DNA from: Ceraceosorus guamensis
Taxonomy: Eukaryota > Basidiomycota > Exobasidiomycetes > Ceraceosorales > Ceraceosoraceae
NCBI RefSeq assembly: GCF_003144195.1
Contig: NW_020290039.1
Span: 1-64,000 of the forward strand
Length of the DNA stretch: 64,000 nt
Reading direction: 5' to 3'
Below are positions 37,647 through 47,841 of this stretch, in pieces. The position numbers and the translations under genes are program-made. The stretch's first letter is position 1. Each line of letters starts with the position of its first letter. Under the pieces are notes generated by a model. The model made no database searches. It had not been told where the DNA came from and saw only the letters and a list, made by a program, of their open reading frames with translations.

Positions 37647-39119
37647 ATGTCTGACGCCAAGCCTATTCCCCACACCAATGGCACCATTGGGCACGACAAC
37701 AGCATTCCGGGTAAGTCTTTTCGCATCTCGCTATGCCTAAGCTTGAGTGCATTCCAGCAAGCTGATCCCTTCTTCTCACCAACGCTTGCGTGCGAGTGCA
37801 TTAGTGCCGCCAGTGAAGGGCAACAAGTCGTTTGTGCTGCAAGCAGTGGACAAGACGGTGTTCGAAGAGCGACCCATTCCGACGTTGAAGCCGAATCAAG
37901 TGCAAGTGAATGTCCGTCAGACTGGAATTTGCGGCAGCGATGTGCACTACTGGAAGCATGGACGCATCGGAGACTTTGTCCTCACATCCCCCATGGTGTT
38001 GGGACACGAATCGGCAGGAATCGTGACTGCGGTGGGATCGGATGTCAAATCTCACAGCATTGGCGATCGAGTGGCTTTGGAACCGGGCGTGCCTTGTTTC
38101 ACTTGCGATACGGACAAGGCGGGTCATTACAATTTCTGCAGGGACTTGGAATTCGCAGCTACGCCTCCTTACGACGGAACGTTGGCCACATACTACAATC
38201 TTCACGCTAGCTTTGCTCACAAGGTGCCAGACAATTTGACGCTGGAAGAGGCTAGCTTGATGGAACCGCTTGGCGTGGCAGTGCAGGCAGCCGTCAGACA
38301 GGGACACGTCAGAGCTTTGCAAAACGTCGTCGTCTTTGGTGCCGGTCCTATCGGACTGCTGACCGGTGCAGTGGCCAAAGCTTACGGAGCCAAACGAGTG
38401 TGAGTGGACGCTTTCCCCAATGCAAGCGAGGACAAGGCAAGGCAGGGGACCCCTCGAGGCGCATACACTGCGCCCCGTCATTGCTGAACGGTAGGCGCGC
38501 TCTTCACCCACCAGCATCCTCGTCGACATTGTTGCATCCAAATTGGAGTTTGCCAAATCCTTTTGCGCAACAGACACGTTCATCCCCACTCGTCCAGCAG
38601 AGGGAGAGACGGCGATGGAAGCTGCAGAAAGGAACGCTCTAGCGCTGAAGGGGCAGATGGGAGTCGACGTGATCGATGCAGATGGAGCAGACTTGGTGTT
38701 GGAATGCACAGGCGCTCCACCGTGCGTGCAGATGGGCCTCTTCATGACCCGAGCAAAAGGTCGCTTCGTTCAGGCGAGTTCTACGCCGCTTGCTTTCTGC
38801 GCACCAATGACAAGTCTCGTTCGCTGACACCCTCGCTCTCGCGCCGCAGGTCGGAATGGGAAGTCCAGACGTGCTGCTGCCTCTGCACAGGATCAACATG
38901 AAGGAGCTCGAAGTGACTGGTTCTTTCAGATACGGTTCGGGCGTCTATCGAACAGCCATCGATCTCGTATCTCAAGGTCTGGTAGACGTGAAGAGGATCG
39001 TCACGCACAGGTACACTTTCGACGATGCTATTCAGGCTTTTGCAGCTACAGCTGCTGGCAAGGGAGAGGATGGAAAGACTTGCATCAAAGTTCAAATTTG
39101 CCAAGGTCAGGCCCAGTAA
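37647..39119 (+). CDS. Xylitol/sorbitol dehydrogenase (zinc MDR family)
   Basis: Four exons, join(37647..37710, 37805..38399, 38515..38773, 38850..39119), give 395 residues. The third intron begins GCGAGT, a GC-AG intron, and only this junction keeps the family sequence (GRFVQ to VGMGSPDVLLPLH). The zinc site is complete: GICGSDVHYW, LGHESAG and the Glu in SLMEPLGVAV. The cofactor fold has VFGAGPIGLLTGAVAKAYGA, then ILVDI with Asp for NAD(H). The lobe that normally binds structural zinc reads PCFTCDTDKAGHYNFC, where one of the four usual cysteines is Asp. The enzyme interconverts polyols such as xylitol or sorbitol and ketoses with NAD in the cytosol; whether xylitol or sorbitol is preferred cannot be read from this. 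The first exon adds a short N-terminal extension. Confidence 0.93.
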
Positions 39120-39332
39120 GGGCTGATCGGGCATGGACCTGTGAAAGAGGGGCCGGCTAACCTCGCAGCGTCTTTCACAAGCTGGGCAATCTCATGACAT
39201 CTTGTAATCGCTGCAGGATTTGCGACGCGCGGAATGCAGCAGCCACTTAATTGACCCGTTATATGCCGTGGAGCATGATGTGCGCACCTCTGCTCGAGGA
39301 GCCCCGTGGCACGACTTGACTTGCGCTCCGGA

Positions 39333-40710
39333 TCACTTGCTCTTCTGAGTCTTGGTGACTGCAGCGGTGGCACCTGCGACGGTACGCAGTCCAGCGGTAA
39401 TAGAACCGTAAGAGTCGAGCTGCAGATTGATCGCCGATGAGAGACCCATAGGCTTGGTCAGTCCGACCAAGAGCAATGAGGCTGATCGTAGTCAGCGTGC
39501 ATGCAGTGGCCTACTCACCAACAGGTAGAAGGGAATGAATACCCAGGCCAGATTCATGCTGTGGAAGGCAAACGTCTCATCCTGCGTGAGCTCATGAGCG
39601 TCGGAGGCAGGATCATAAAGCGCTCTGGAAGCTTGGCTCACAAGCAGAGGTACACATAGAACTGACGGAAGCAGGGAGGCGGTATTAGCATTTTTGCGCT
39701 TCGAGCAGATGACTTTCTGAGGACAAGGTCTGCATCATCTCACCAGCATCCAGTCACTACTCGCATCGGGGGTGAGCAGATGAGTCAGCGCGGCCGTCGT
39801 TGGTTCAAGGAAGGTTGCCTCCCACTCACCTGGCATCCAGGTTCTACGGCGAGCAGCAAATTTCTCTCGTTGATGGTTAGCGCCGAGCGAAGCGATCGGG
39901 AGTTACGACGACCGCACCAGATCCGGGCACCCACCTTGTTCTGAGTGAGCCATTCAGGACAGAAGGTCATCTGAAGCGCGGCACAGGGCGTAAGCATGAC
40001 GAAAACAAGGAATTGACGAGGGGCTTTGCTTGTTGCATCACCTGAGGAACTGTACTCACGAAGCCTCCATACAGCTCTGCAGTGCTGAGCACTACGGCCC
40101 AGTAGTGATAAGCGGCCACGTCGTTCAAGAGAAGATAACAGCAGTACGCTGCCAGAGGTCCTGCTCCGAGAACCGTCACTGAGGCAGCGTAGGGTGGTGA
40201 TGATGGGGGGGGGGGGGGAGGTGTTGTCATTTGAGGCATCTGCAACAGATGTTGACTGACAGCCCATGGCAGACTGTCCGTGCGACACGCGTTGGGCACT
40301 CACAAATCTCCAGACTGACGACGGTGGGGTCGGACCAGCCCCATCGCTTGTCTGCGCGAGCGTCTGAGATGAGAGAGGCAGAGGTAGCGAGAGAGCGAGC
40401 GAGCGAGCGAGGGAGGAGCGTGAGTCGCACAGGCACGTAGTCGATCGCAACCATTATGCTCACAGTCTTTCCATAAATAAGCGAGGAAGCCTTGACTGGT
40501 GTTGATACTCCTGCCAAAGGTGGAGTAGTACAAGAAGCTGCCTTCGATGATGGAGTGACACAGCGCATCAAAAGCGAGCCAGGTAAAGATGAAGCGCGTC
40601 TTTCGGGAAGCTCGTTTGGGAAGCAAGAGCTGAGAGCTCAAGAAACCTCCGGTGACCAGCAGCGCGACGAAACCGTTGGCAAGCAGACTCTGTTTGGTCT
40701 GTTCATCCAT
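39333..40710 (-). CDS. EBP-type sterol delta8-delta7 isomerase (EXPERA domain)
   Basis: Well-supported exons are complement of 40464..40710, 40304..40363, 40060..40178 and 39935..39970. The 3' part is less certain: an exon ending at 39744 (PDASSDWML), 39519..39581 and 39333..39452 keep frame, but the acceptor after 39935 is unresolved. Catalytic positions known from human EBP are all present: HSIIE (His and Glu, exon 1), LEILT (Glu and Thr, exons 2-3), and MNLAW (Asn and Trp, 39519..39581). Four to five hydrophobic segments fit an ER membrane protein. EBP shifts the sterol double bond from C8 to C7; ascomycetes mostly use the unrelated ERG2 for this step. A G-run lies in the second intron on the plus strand. 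The region between PEWLTQNK and SDWML is longer than in human EBP if no further intron is used. Confidence 0.83.
40205..40218. repeat. G14 homopolymer in an intron
   Basis: Fourteen G residues on the plus strand, that is a C-run in the sense strand of the EBP-type gene's second intron, 26 nt downstream of the start of the intron's 3' half. Homopolymers like this are prone to slippage and to sequencing error. Confidence 0.9.
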
Positions 40711-41531
40711 CTTGGAGGCGCGTTGTGGTCGCGGCAGCAGTGATGGTGCGCAGCTGTGCTGGATGAGTAAGGTGAGCAAGCAGCAGGCAGCAGGCAGCAG
40801 TCGCAAGTCGGCAGGTGGCAGCCTCGTGGACTCTCGGTATGGGGTTGCACTCACGCAAATCTCAATCGCAAGTGTCGAGTGGAGAGGTTAGCAAGAAGGC
40901 ATGTGCTGCTGCTGGATATGGTGTGGTGGTAGTATGAGCGTCATGTGGGGTGTACAGCCACGATCTGACATCGTATGACATTGTGATTCTGCACGCACGC
41001 TTGCTGCAATCTGAATCGTGAATGCGTGAATGTGAATCAGACGAGTCGAAGTGAATCCTCATCAGCCTGAGCAGCTGCCCTCAAATTAAGCGCCCGTCGC
41101 TAGCGCCGCGTTACAGCTGCTGCTGTACAGCCGGCACAACTGCAGTTTTAGCGCGCTTCCAAAACGCATCACTACAGGCTTCCTTCCTGAAGTGAGGTCC
41201 GCGGACATCCATGGAAAATTGATTTGCTTGGCCGGCGTGGCAGGTGCGCGAGGGTTCAGGTGAATCACTGAATGTGACTGCTGCTGGTCGGCCTTTGGCG
41301 CCAAGCACACTCGTGACTGTGATTGATCGGATGCCAGGAAATGCTCTTTCAATGGGAGACTCCCTTCATTCGACATGCACAAAGCGAGGCGCACTGTGAT
41401 CTGCATCGAAGTTCACTCACACGGTCTCACACGCAAGAGCAAGACGTTCATTGTCGAGAGCAGGGTTGCAATCGCGCGTGTCACGCGGCATTGCGAAGCT
41501 CAGCAAATTGCGCGACAACGACGAGAAGAGG
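40711..41531. other. Divergent promoter region, EBP-type gene and homocysteine methyltransferase
   Basis: About 820 bp. A GCAGCAGGCAGCAGGCAGCAG short repeat lies near 40777-40800, and GAATCGTGAATGCGTGAATGTGAATC near 41015-41040 belongs to the dispersed motif family. No supported coding sequence; ATG-led frames here are short and lack motifs. Confidence 0.45.
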
Positions 41532-43026
41532 ATGGGCAGCGTTTTGGAAGAGTATTTGCGCTCTCGCAGCGGCAAACAAGACGCATCCGCGACTCCCATT
41601 GCGATCATTGATGGCGGATTGGTGAGCAGCGCTGCTGCCTTTCGCGCTCTACTTGGCCTGTGGTACTTGCTGAGGTGCTAATCTGGCCTTCTGCTTTCTG
41701 CCCTCGCTGCAGGCCACTCGTCTAGAGACGCTTGGCCAGGATCTCAGTGGAAGTCTGTGGTCTGCTGCTCTGCTCAAAGATGAGACGCTCAAGGGAAGGT
41801 CTTCGCGTTCGAGCCACGAGAACTCGCAAGGCTGCGCAGTGATCGCACAAGCGCACCTTGATTTCCTCCGTGCTGGAGCGGAAGTCATAGGAACTTGCAA
41901 GTGGGTACAGCTCAAGAGGCTAGAGGTACGTTTCGGCGTAGACTCTGACCATTAATCATAAGGTCATTTGCCTTTTGCACCCTCTATACTGTCCTCAAAG
42001 CTATCAGACAAGCCTGGAAACGTTTTCGAGAGCAGGCATCGATGATACGGAAGGACGCCGTTTGATGCTAAGAGCCATCGACGTGGCACAGTCTGCACGG
42101 AAAGCAGCTGGCTCCACGCGTGCTGGGCGCACATGTCTGCCTCGCCCGCTCATAGCGCTCAGCTTGGGTCCGTATGGTGCATCCTTATCCAACGGCGCAG
42201 AGTACACCGGCTCCTACCCGTCACCAAGCGATCCTTCGCAGGAACTCGCATATAATCAACTGGTCGAATTCCATCGGAATCGCTTGGAAGTTTTTGCGGC
42301 TTCGGCTCAACATTGGAGCTTGATCGATCTGATCGCATTCGAGACCATCCCTCGGCTAGATGAAATCAGAGCGATCAAATCGGCACTGTCGCAGGTCTGG
42401 CATAGACACAAAGACGAAGTGTCGTGGAGCAAAAAGCCGTGCCTGTTCTCTTGCGTCTTTCCTGAAGAAGGTCTGCGATTGCCCTTTCCGCACGGCAGAC
42501 GATCGGAAACTTTGTGCGAGTGTCGAGACATATTGGAAGCCTCGTTCTCACGAGAAAAGGCTGAGGACTGGTCAGGCGACGCGATCGGCATAAATTGCAC
42601 GAAGCCTCATCTCATTCCGCTGCTGGTAGATCGATTCACTCAAGCCATGAAGGAAAGACGCGCAGCAGCGATCCAGCGCGAAGAAAAGAAGCACCTCTTC
42701 GTGAGTGTCTGGCAGACTTCCCATCTTTCACATCCTATTCATACATTGCCCCGCCCCGCTGGTCTTCGCTCGGTCCACATTTCACGAGCCAGCTTTATCC
42801 AGACGGGGGCAAGGTATGGGATGGTCAAGCGAGGGAATGGAAGGCTCGGGCGCAGCCTACGGGAGCAGCGTTGGGCAATTGGGCCCAGCAACTCCTCGAG
42901 AGCGCTAAGTTAGCCATCGAAAGCGGTGTCTGGGCAGGCGTCTGGCTTGGAGGCTGCTGCAACGTAGGTATCGATGAAATCGAAGCCTTGTCCTTGTTAG
43001 TGTCGAGAGAAGCCAGGAGCGCATAG
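41532..43026 (+). CDS. Homocysteine S-methyltransferase
   Basis: Four exons, join(41532..41621, 41713..41900, 42001..42700, 42793..43026), give 403 residues; phases agree. The opening AIIDGGLATRLETLG is the family N-terminus. Exon 2 to 3 joins as VIGTCNYQTSLETF. IALSLGPYGASLSNGAEYTG and the LIAFETIPRLDE strand follow. The three zinc cysteines are in GINC (exon 3) and the GGCC pair near the end (WLGGCCNVG). The enzyme transfers a methyl group from S-methylmethionine or S-adenosylmethionine to homocysteine, giving methionine, as yeast Mht1 and Sam4 do. The start is the first in-frame ATG; a TTG-led upstream extension is not family-like. About 300-330 residues is usual, so this one is long, mostly through insertions in exon 3 (Lys/Glu-rich before KKHLF). 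Confidence 0.92.
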
Positions 43027-43732
43027 CAATTGGATGAGATTGTTTACAATCAAATTCAGGACTCGTCTTCACACTTGACAAGGTCAAGCTGTCGCTTTGC
43101 GCACTTACAGGCGCTTCCCGCCGATGCGCTCGGTATGTCCACACAGCCTGGGTGCTGTGAACTTCACCAATGCGGTTGTGTAACGCTTGAGCGCCCCGAA
43201 ATCCTGATTTCAATCCAACTCGTAGGTGATGAGCATGTTTTGCAGACATCTGTAGACTTTGAATACATATACCGGTGCACTACGAAGAACGCCGTGCCTT
43301 CATCTAATTGCAGCATGCGTTCCTTGGGGCAACGAACGCACGGCCGCGGAGAGCGCGGAATCGCCTCCGTGATGGCAGAACTGTATATTGATGGGTGCTC
43401 CGTGCAGCCGCGGAGGTTTGCGCGCGCACAGCACAATTCGGAGGGCAGCAGCTGCGCAGTCAAGAGTGTGGGGTACACGGGTACAGAGGTACGCACACCA
43501 TATATACACATGCTGGTGTCACGAGTACAACGCCGTCAAATACATACCTTTGTGTCAACATCCACCACCGCCACCACTAGAAGACCTTTGCCCCCGCAAG
43601 AAGCGATAAGGCACACTTCTGATCGCTCGCACAGCATAACATTGTCTGCTGTTCACCTGCAAACGCGTCTTGGCTCGCCAAGGGCCACGACAGCCCATCA
43701 GTCTTCTTGTTCATCTCACGCAGACAGTCAAG
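43027..43732. other. Intergenic between tandem genes
   Basis: About 700 bp with the promoter of the MCC beta gene. A long open frame starts here (43030) but crosses into the wrong frame of the following gene and has no motif. No defined regulatory site seen. Confidence 0.5.
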
Positions 43733-45971
43733 ATGGCATCTCGCGGGATGCTGACCGCCAGACTGGGCTCACATCTGACGAGTGCGCGGCAGATGAAAGA
43801 ATGGGGAGCATTCGGGGTCGTCAGCAATACACGGTGGCTCTGCAGCACAACCTCTCGCTCCTCGCACCTCTCTACCTCCGTTCTGCCATCCTCTATCAAC
43901 GCCTCATCGGATGTCTACAAGGCCAACGCAGCGTCCATGGACGCCCTTGTCTCTTCGCTGGACACTCTCCACGGGCGCATCTCGCTAGGAGGATCAGAAA
44001 AGGCGCGAGCGCGACACGTGCAGAGGGGGAAGCTTCTGGCGAGAGACAGGATAGGTGCGCTGCTGGATCCTGGCAGCCCTTTTCTGGAGCTGAGCACGCT
44101 AGCGGGCTGGTCAGTGTACGACAAGGAAGATGAAGTACCTGCAGGAGGTGTCATCACTGGCGTCGGCAATGTTTCAGGGTGAGAGGTGCAAGCTGCCCAC
44201 GTAGCATTAGCCAAGATGCAGTCTACAAGGCGAACGTGTCGGTCTAATCTGCTACTCTTCTCTGCTCTGTCGCATACAGCACGCCCACCTTGATCCTGGC
44301 CAATGACCCAACGGTGAAAGGAGGCTCATACTACCCCATCACTGTCAAGAAGCATCTCAGAGCGCAGCAGATCGCGCGAGAGAACAGATTGCCTTGCGTC
44401 TACCTGGTCGAAAGCGGAGGCGCTGCCTTGCCTTATCAGGCCGATGTCTTTCCCGATGCTCATCATTTTGGAAGGGTGCGTTCACCTCTAGGCTAGCGAT
44501 ACATAACTTGCTCGTTGCTCGCCATGCGAACAGCTCACAGAACGAAATTCTCTGTCTTCGTGCCTTGTCGCAAACACTGGCCTTCGGCTTGATCAGATCT
44601 TTGCAGAGATGGCGCAAGTGAGTAGAGCACTGTGGTATATATGCAGCTATGCACGTCAACTGCACTGACTCTGCTGCTTTTGGCAATGACAGATGTCAGC
44701 ATTAGGAATCCCGCAAATCGCCGTTGTACACGGAATTAGCGTCGCTGGAGGAGCATGTAGGTTCCATTTTGGGAGGCTTGACATCCGCGTGAACTTCCTT
44801 GACCTTCATCCTGCAATCTACCCTTCCACTCCGAAGATGTGCCTGCGATGGCCGACGAGACTATCATCGTGCGAAAGCAAGGTACCATCTTCTTGGCAGG
44901 TCCACCGCTCGTAAAAGCGGCCCTTGGAGAGGAGGTGGATGATGAGGTCAGTGTGGAAGCTCGTGGTGTGTGCTGTGTTGCATCATGCTGAACAACGTAG
45001 TAAAATCTTCCTTGCTCGATCAGACCCTGGGCGGTGGAGAGATGCACTGCTCTGAGAGTGGTGTTACGGATCATTTGGCAGTCGACGACCACCACGCTGT
45101 CGCGCTGGCTCGAGAATCGGTAGCAAACTTGGCTCTTGGGGCCGGCGGCTCGCACTCGCGGACAAATCTTTCGCTGCCTTCGCATGCAGTTGACGAGCCC
45201 CTCTATCCAGCTTCGGAGCTTCACGGCATCGTCCCTTCATCCTTGCGGCAGCCCTTCGATATGCGAGATGTGATTGCTCGCATCGTCGACGGTTCGCGCT
45301 TTCACGAATTCAAGAAGCTCTACGGGACAAGCATTGTGACCGGCTTTGCCTCCATTGCGGGGCAACCAGTGGGCATCATTGGGAACAACGGCATTCTCTT
45401 TGGCGATTCCGCCAAGAAAGCGACATCCTTTGTTCAGCTTTGCAACCAACGCCAAATTCCCCTCGTCTTCTTGGTCAATGTGACGGGCTACATGGTCGGA
45501 TCGAGGGCAGAGAGGGAGGGGATAGCGAAAGACGGGGCCAAGATGGTCAGAGCAGTAGCTACGGCTGATGTCCCGAAATTCACAGTGGTTGTGGGTGGAT
45601 CTTATGGAGCGGGCAACTATGGCATGAATGGACGAGCGTACTCTCCAAGATTCCTGTGGATGTGGCCCAATGCCAGAATTGGCGTGATGGGAGGAGATCA
45701 GCTCTCGAGCGTCATGGGCAGCGTTTCCTCTTCTGCCTCTTCACAAGAAAGTACGCGAAAATTGGCAGAGCAGATCGAGCACCAGAGCACTGCTGTGTAT
45801 GCTAGCGCCAGGCTGTGGGACGATGGGATTATTCGACCTGCGGATACGAGGGGCGCTCTGGCTATGGGCCTGCACATTGCAAACGAAGGGAGAAGGAAAA
45901 GCAGGGAGAGGGCCGCTGTTCATCCCGCGTGGGATGGCAATGCTTTTGGTCAGGGAGTCTACAGGATGTAG
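43733..45971 (+). CDS. MCCC2: Methylcrotonoyl-CoA carboxylase beta subunit, mitochondrial
   Basis: Six exons, join(43733..44178, 44280..44475, 44597..44617, 44693..44756, 44837..44946, 45024..45971), give 594 residues. The third exon is only 21 nt (IFAEMAQ) and the fifth intron uses a GTCAGT donor. The N-terminal 50 residues are Arg/Ser-rich, as for a mitochondrial presequence. The carboxyltransferase fold is clear: [114 protein letters not shown] and [13 protein letters not shown]. With the biotin-carrying alpha subunit it carboxylates 3-methylcrotonyl-CoA in leucine breakdown in the matrix. The alpha gene is not in the window. Confidence 0.96.
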
Positions 45972-46541
45972 ACGCCACGATAGTCGGGCATCTAGACGAA
46001 AAGAGCTGCTGCAGGTACTGTGTACGTACCTCATCCTACAATCGGAATGTGATGCATTGCCTCAAGGAATCGGTCACTGGTCGTGCGAATGCTGAGCGCA
46101 GAGAGGACTTCGGAGCGAATGCGGTCTTTATATCAGTCTGATTGGAGACGTTGCGTGCGTGCTTGCTGCACTCGCAACTGCTGTAACTCCGCACGCTTGC
46201 CGTACCGCGCGATACTCGAGACTCGTGACCAACTTTTTTAATTCTTGACCACACGTGCAGCGCCCGATCTGCATCATCAGTTTGAGTCTCGAGTGCCAAC
46301 GACGTTTGTTCCACTTGACTTGATCTTTGACACTGCATCCTAAAGCAGTCGCACATCTCTGACCCACGCATGCACACTCCGATAGCTAGCCAGCTAGCTT
46401 GCGCTGCCATTCGATACTCGGAGCCTGCTGAGCGTCTGCAGCGCTTGCGTCGCAATCCTTTCTCAAAGTTGACGCATTCCCACTCTCGAGGACCAGCTCC
46501 CCTCTGCATCAAAACCTCGGGCCACCATCCTGCTGTGCACC
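45972..46541. other. Intergenic between tandem genes
   Basis: About 570 bp, no coding support. Contains AGACTCGTGACC and GAGTCTCGAGTG words of the dispersed family around 46215-46300. Confidence 0.5.
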
Positions 46542-47561
46542 ATGTCTCTTGCTGGTTCGTCTCGCAGCAACACCGCTAGGCTGGTGCTCTGTCGCACACT
46601 GACCGAGGCAGGTAGCAGCGCTCGGCTTCAACACGGCTATCGGCTGAGGTCAGCAGCGCGCAGCTTCGTGCACCCATCGAGCCACGCCTACTCCACTTGT
46701 TTCCCCGCATGGAGTCTTGCAACGGGCCGGTCGCAAGCGCATCCATCACCCTCTCGTATCTCTTCTGGTAGCCTCGCAAAGCACTTCAGCTCGGCGAGGC
46801 CCGCCAATCAAGAAGCGACTCCCTCCACCGCTGCCACCTCCGAGTCCAAGGAAGCGGTGGGCGAAAGTGCCGCTGAGCAAAGCGATCCTCGAATCCTCGC
46901 TAGATATGCTGGTCCGCTAAGCAAGACGTTTCGCAGGTTGAAAATTTTTTCCCTTTCTTCCTTGGGCCTTTCCACTTGCCTTGCTCCCGCCATCCTCTTG
47001 GCACCCGCAGAAGTGGGCCTGCAAGGCAGGTTGGTGCTCTGCGCCGCTGCGCTCAGTACGTCTGGTACCAGCACTGCGCTGATAGCATGGATTGCTGGGG
47101 CATACACTACGAGCATGAGGCTGGTGCGGCCATCGAAGGAAGAGCGGGATGCGCTCACCACCTCGTCCCACACGGATCAGCCCTGGATGGAAATCGAAAA
47201 CACGTCGTGGAGGCTGCAAAAGCTCGAGACCACAATTTACGACTTGTCCTTCATCAGGCCCACGCAGAGGCCCTTTGCGACTTGGGAGCTGACACTCACG
47301 CCCGAGCCCGCCGCTCTTGCAGATCTCCCAAACAATGGACAGGAGCAGGACACGCACGAAGTCGTCGTCTCCGAGACCAGATTTGCGCAGAGCGGCAAGC
47401 TGAGAGGCAGATTGTTGGTCAGGTATTCCAAGGACGCTTTGACCAGAGGCGAGGATGGGAGCTGGAGAGCGGAAGGAAGAATTCTCAAGCAAGGCAAACC
47501 TTCCAGACATTTTCAGGTCCACGAAGCGATGCTGGGGGAGGAGTGGCAAGTGCTAGACTGA
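46542..47561 (+). CDS. TMEM70-like mitochondrial inner-membrane protein
   Basis: A single exon of 339 residues. The first 110 residues are Arg/Ser/Ala-rich with almost no acidic residues until about residue 90, consistent with a mitochondrial presequence. Then comes YAGPLSKTFRRLKIFSLSS, a Y-x-G opening with a K-x-F-S turn typical of the TMEM70/TMEM186 group, followed by two hydrophobic segments (LGLSTCLAPAILL and a TALIAWIAG segment) and a soluble domain of about 150 residues. In animals TMEM70 helps assemble ATP synthase and complex I; function in fungi is less defined, so only the family is claimed. No intron is needed to keep the frame. Confidence 0.75.
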   Translation: MSLAGSSRSNTARLVLCRTLTEAGSSARLQHGYRLRSAARSFVHPSSHAYSTCFPAWSLATGRSQAHPSPSRISSGSLAKHFSSARPANQEATPSTAATSESKEAVGESAAEQSDPRILARYAGPLSKTFRRLKIFSLSSLGLSTCLAPAILLAPAEVGLQGRLVLCAAALSTSGTSTALIAWIAGAYTTSMRLVRPSKEERDALTTSSHTDQPWMEIENTSWRLQKLETTIYDLSFIRPTQRPFATWELTLTPEPAALADLPNNGQEQDTHEVVVSETRFAQSGKLRGRLLVRYSKDALTRGEDGSWRAEGRILKQGKPSRHFQVHEAMLGEEWQVLD

Positions 47562-47841
47562 TGCGCGCGGGTCAAGTCGGCCAGCAGCGGAAAGAATGGC
47601 AATAGTCATGAGTTGCAGCATCAGTCGTAGCCTGAGCCGATCGCATCGCCCGCGCTGTGCTGGAAAGCTGGTTTGCGCGGAGAGGGCTAACTGCTCATTG
47701 AAGTCGAACGGGTTGGGTAGAAACGTAAGCGCCTCTCTGGCACATTTCAGAACGCACAAGCGTAGGAGTGGCTAATCATCTGATGACTTGGGCATGGCAT
47801 TGCTATACTGGGTCATCACCGCTTGCCTATTCCACGAGCCT

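Noticed and set aside
39785-40450. 221-codon minus-strand frame over the EBP-type gene
   Set aside because: It is a read-through of two true exons of the sterol isomerase across their introns, not a separate gene.
43030-44133. 367-codon open frame upstream of and overlapping MCC beta
   Set aside because: Its second half is the wrong frame of the MCC beta first exon, and the first half has no recognisable family features.
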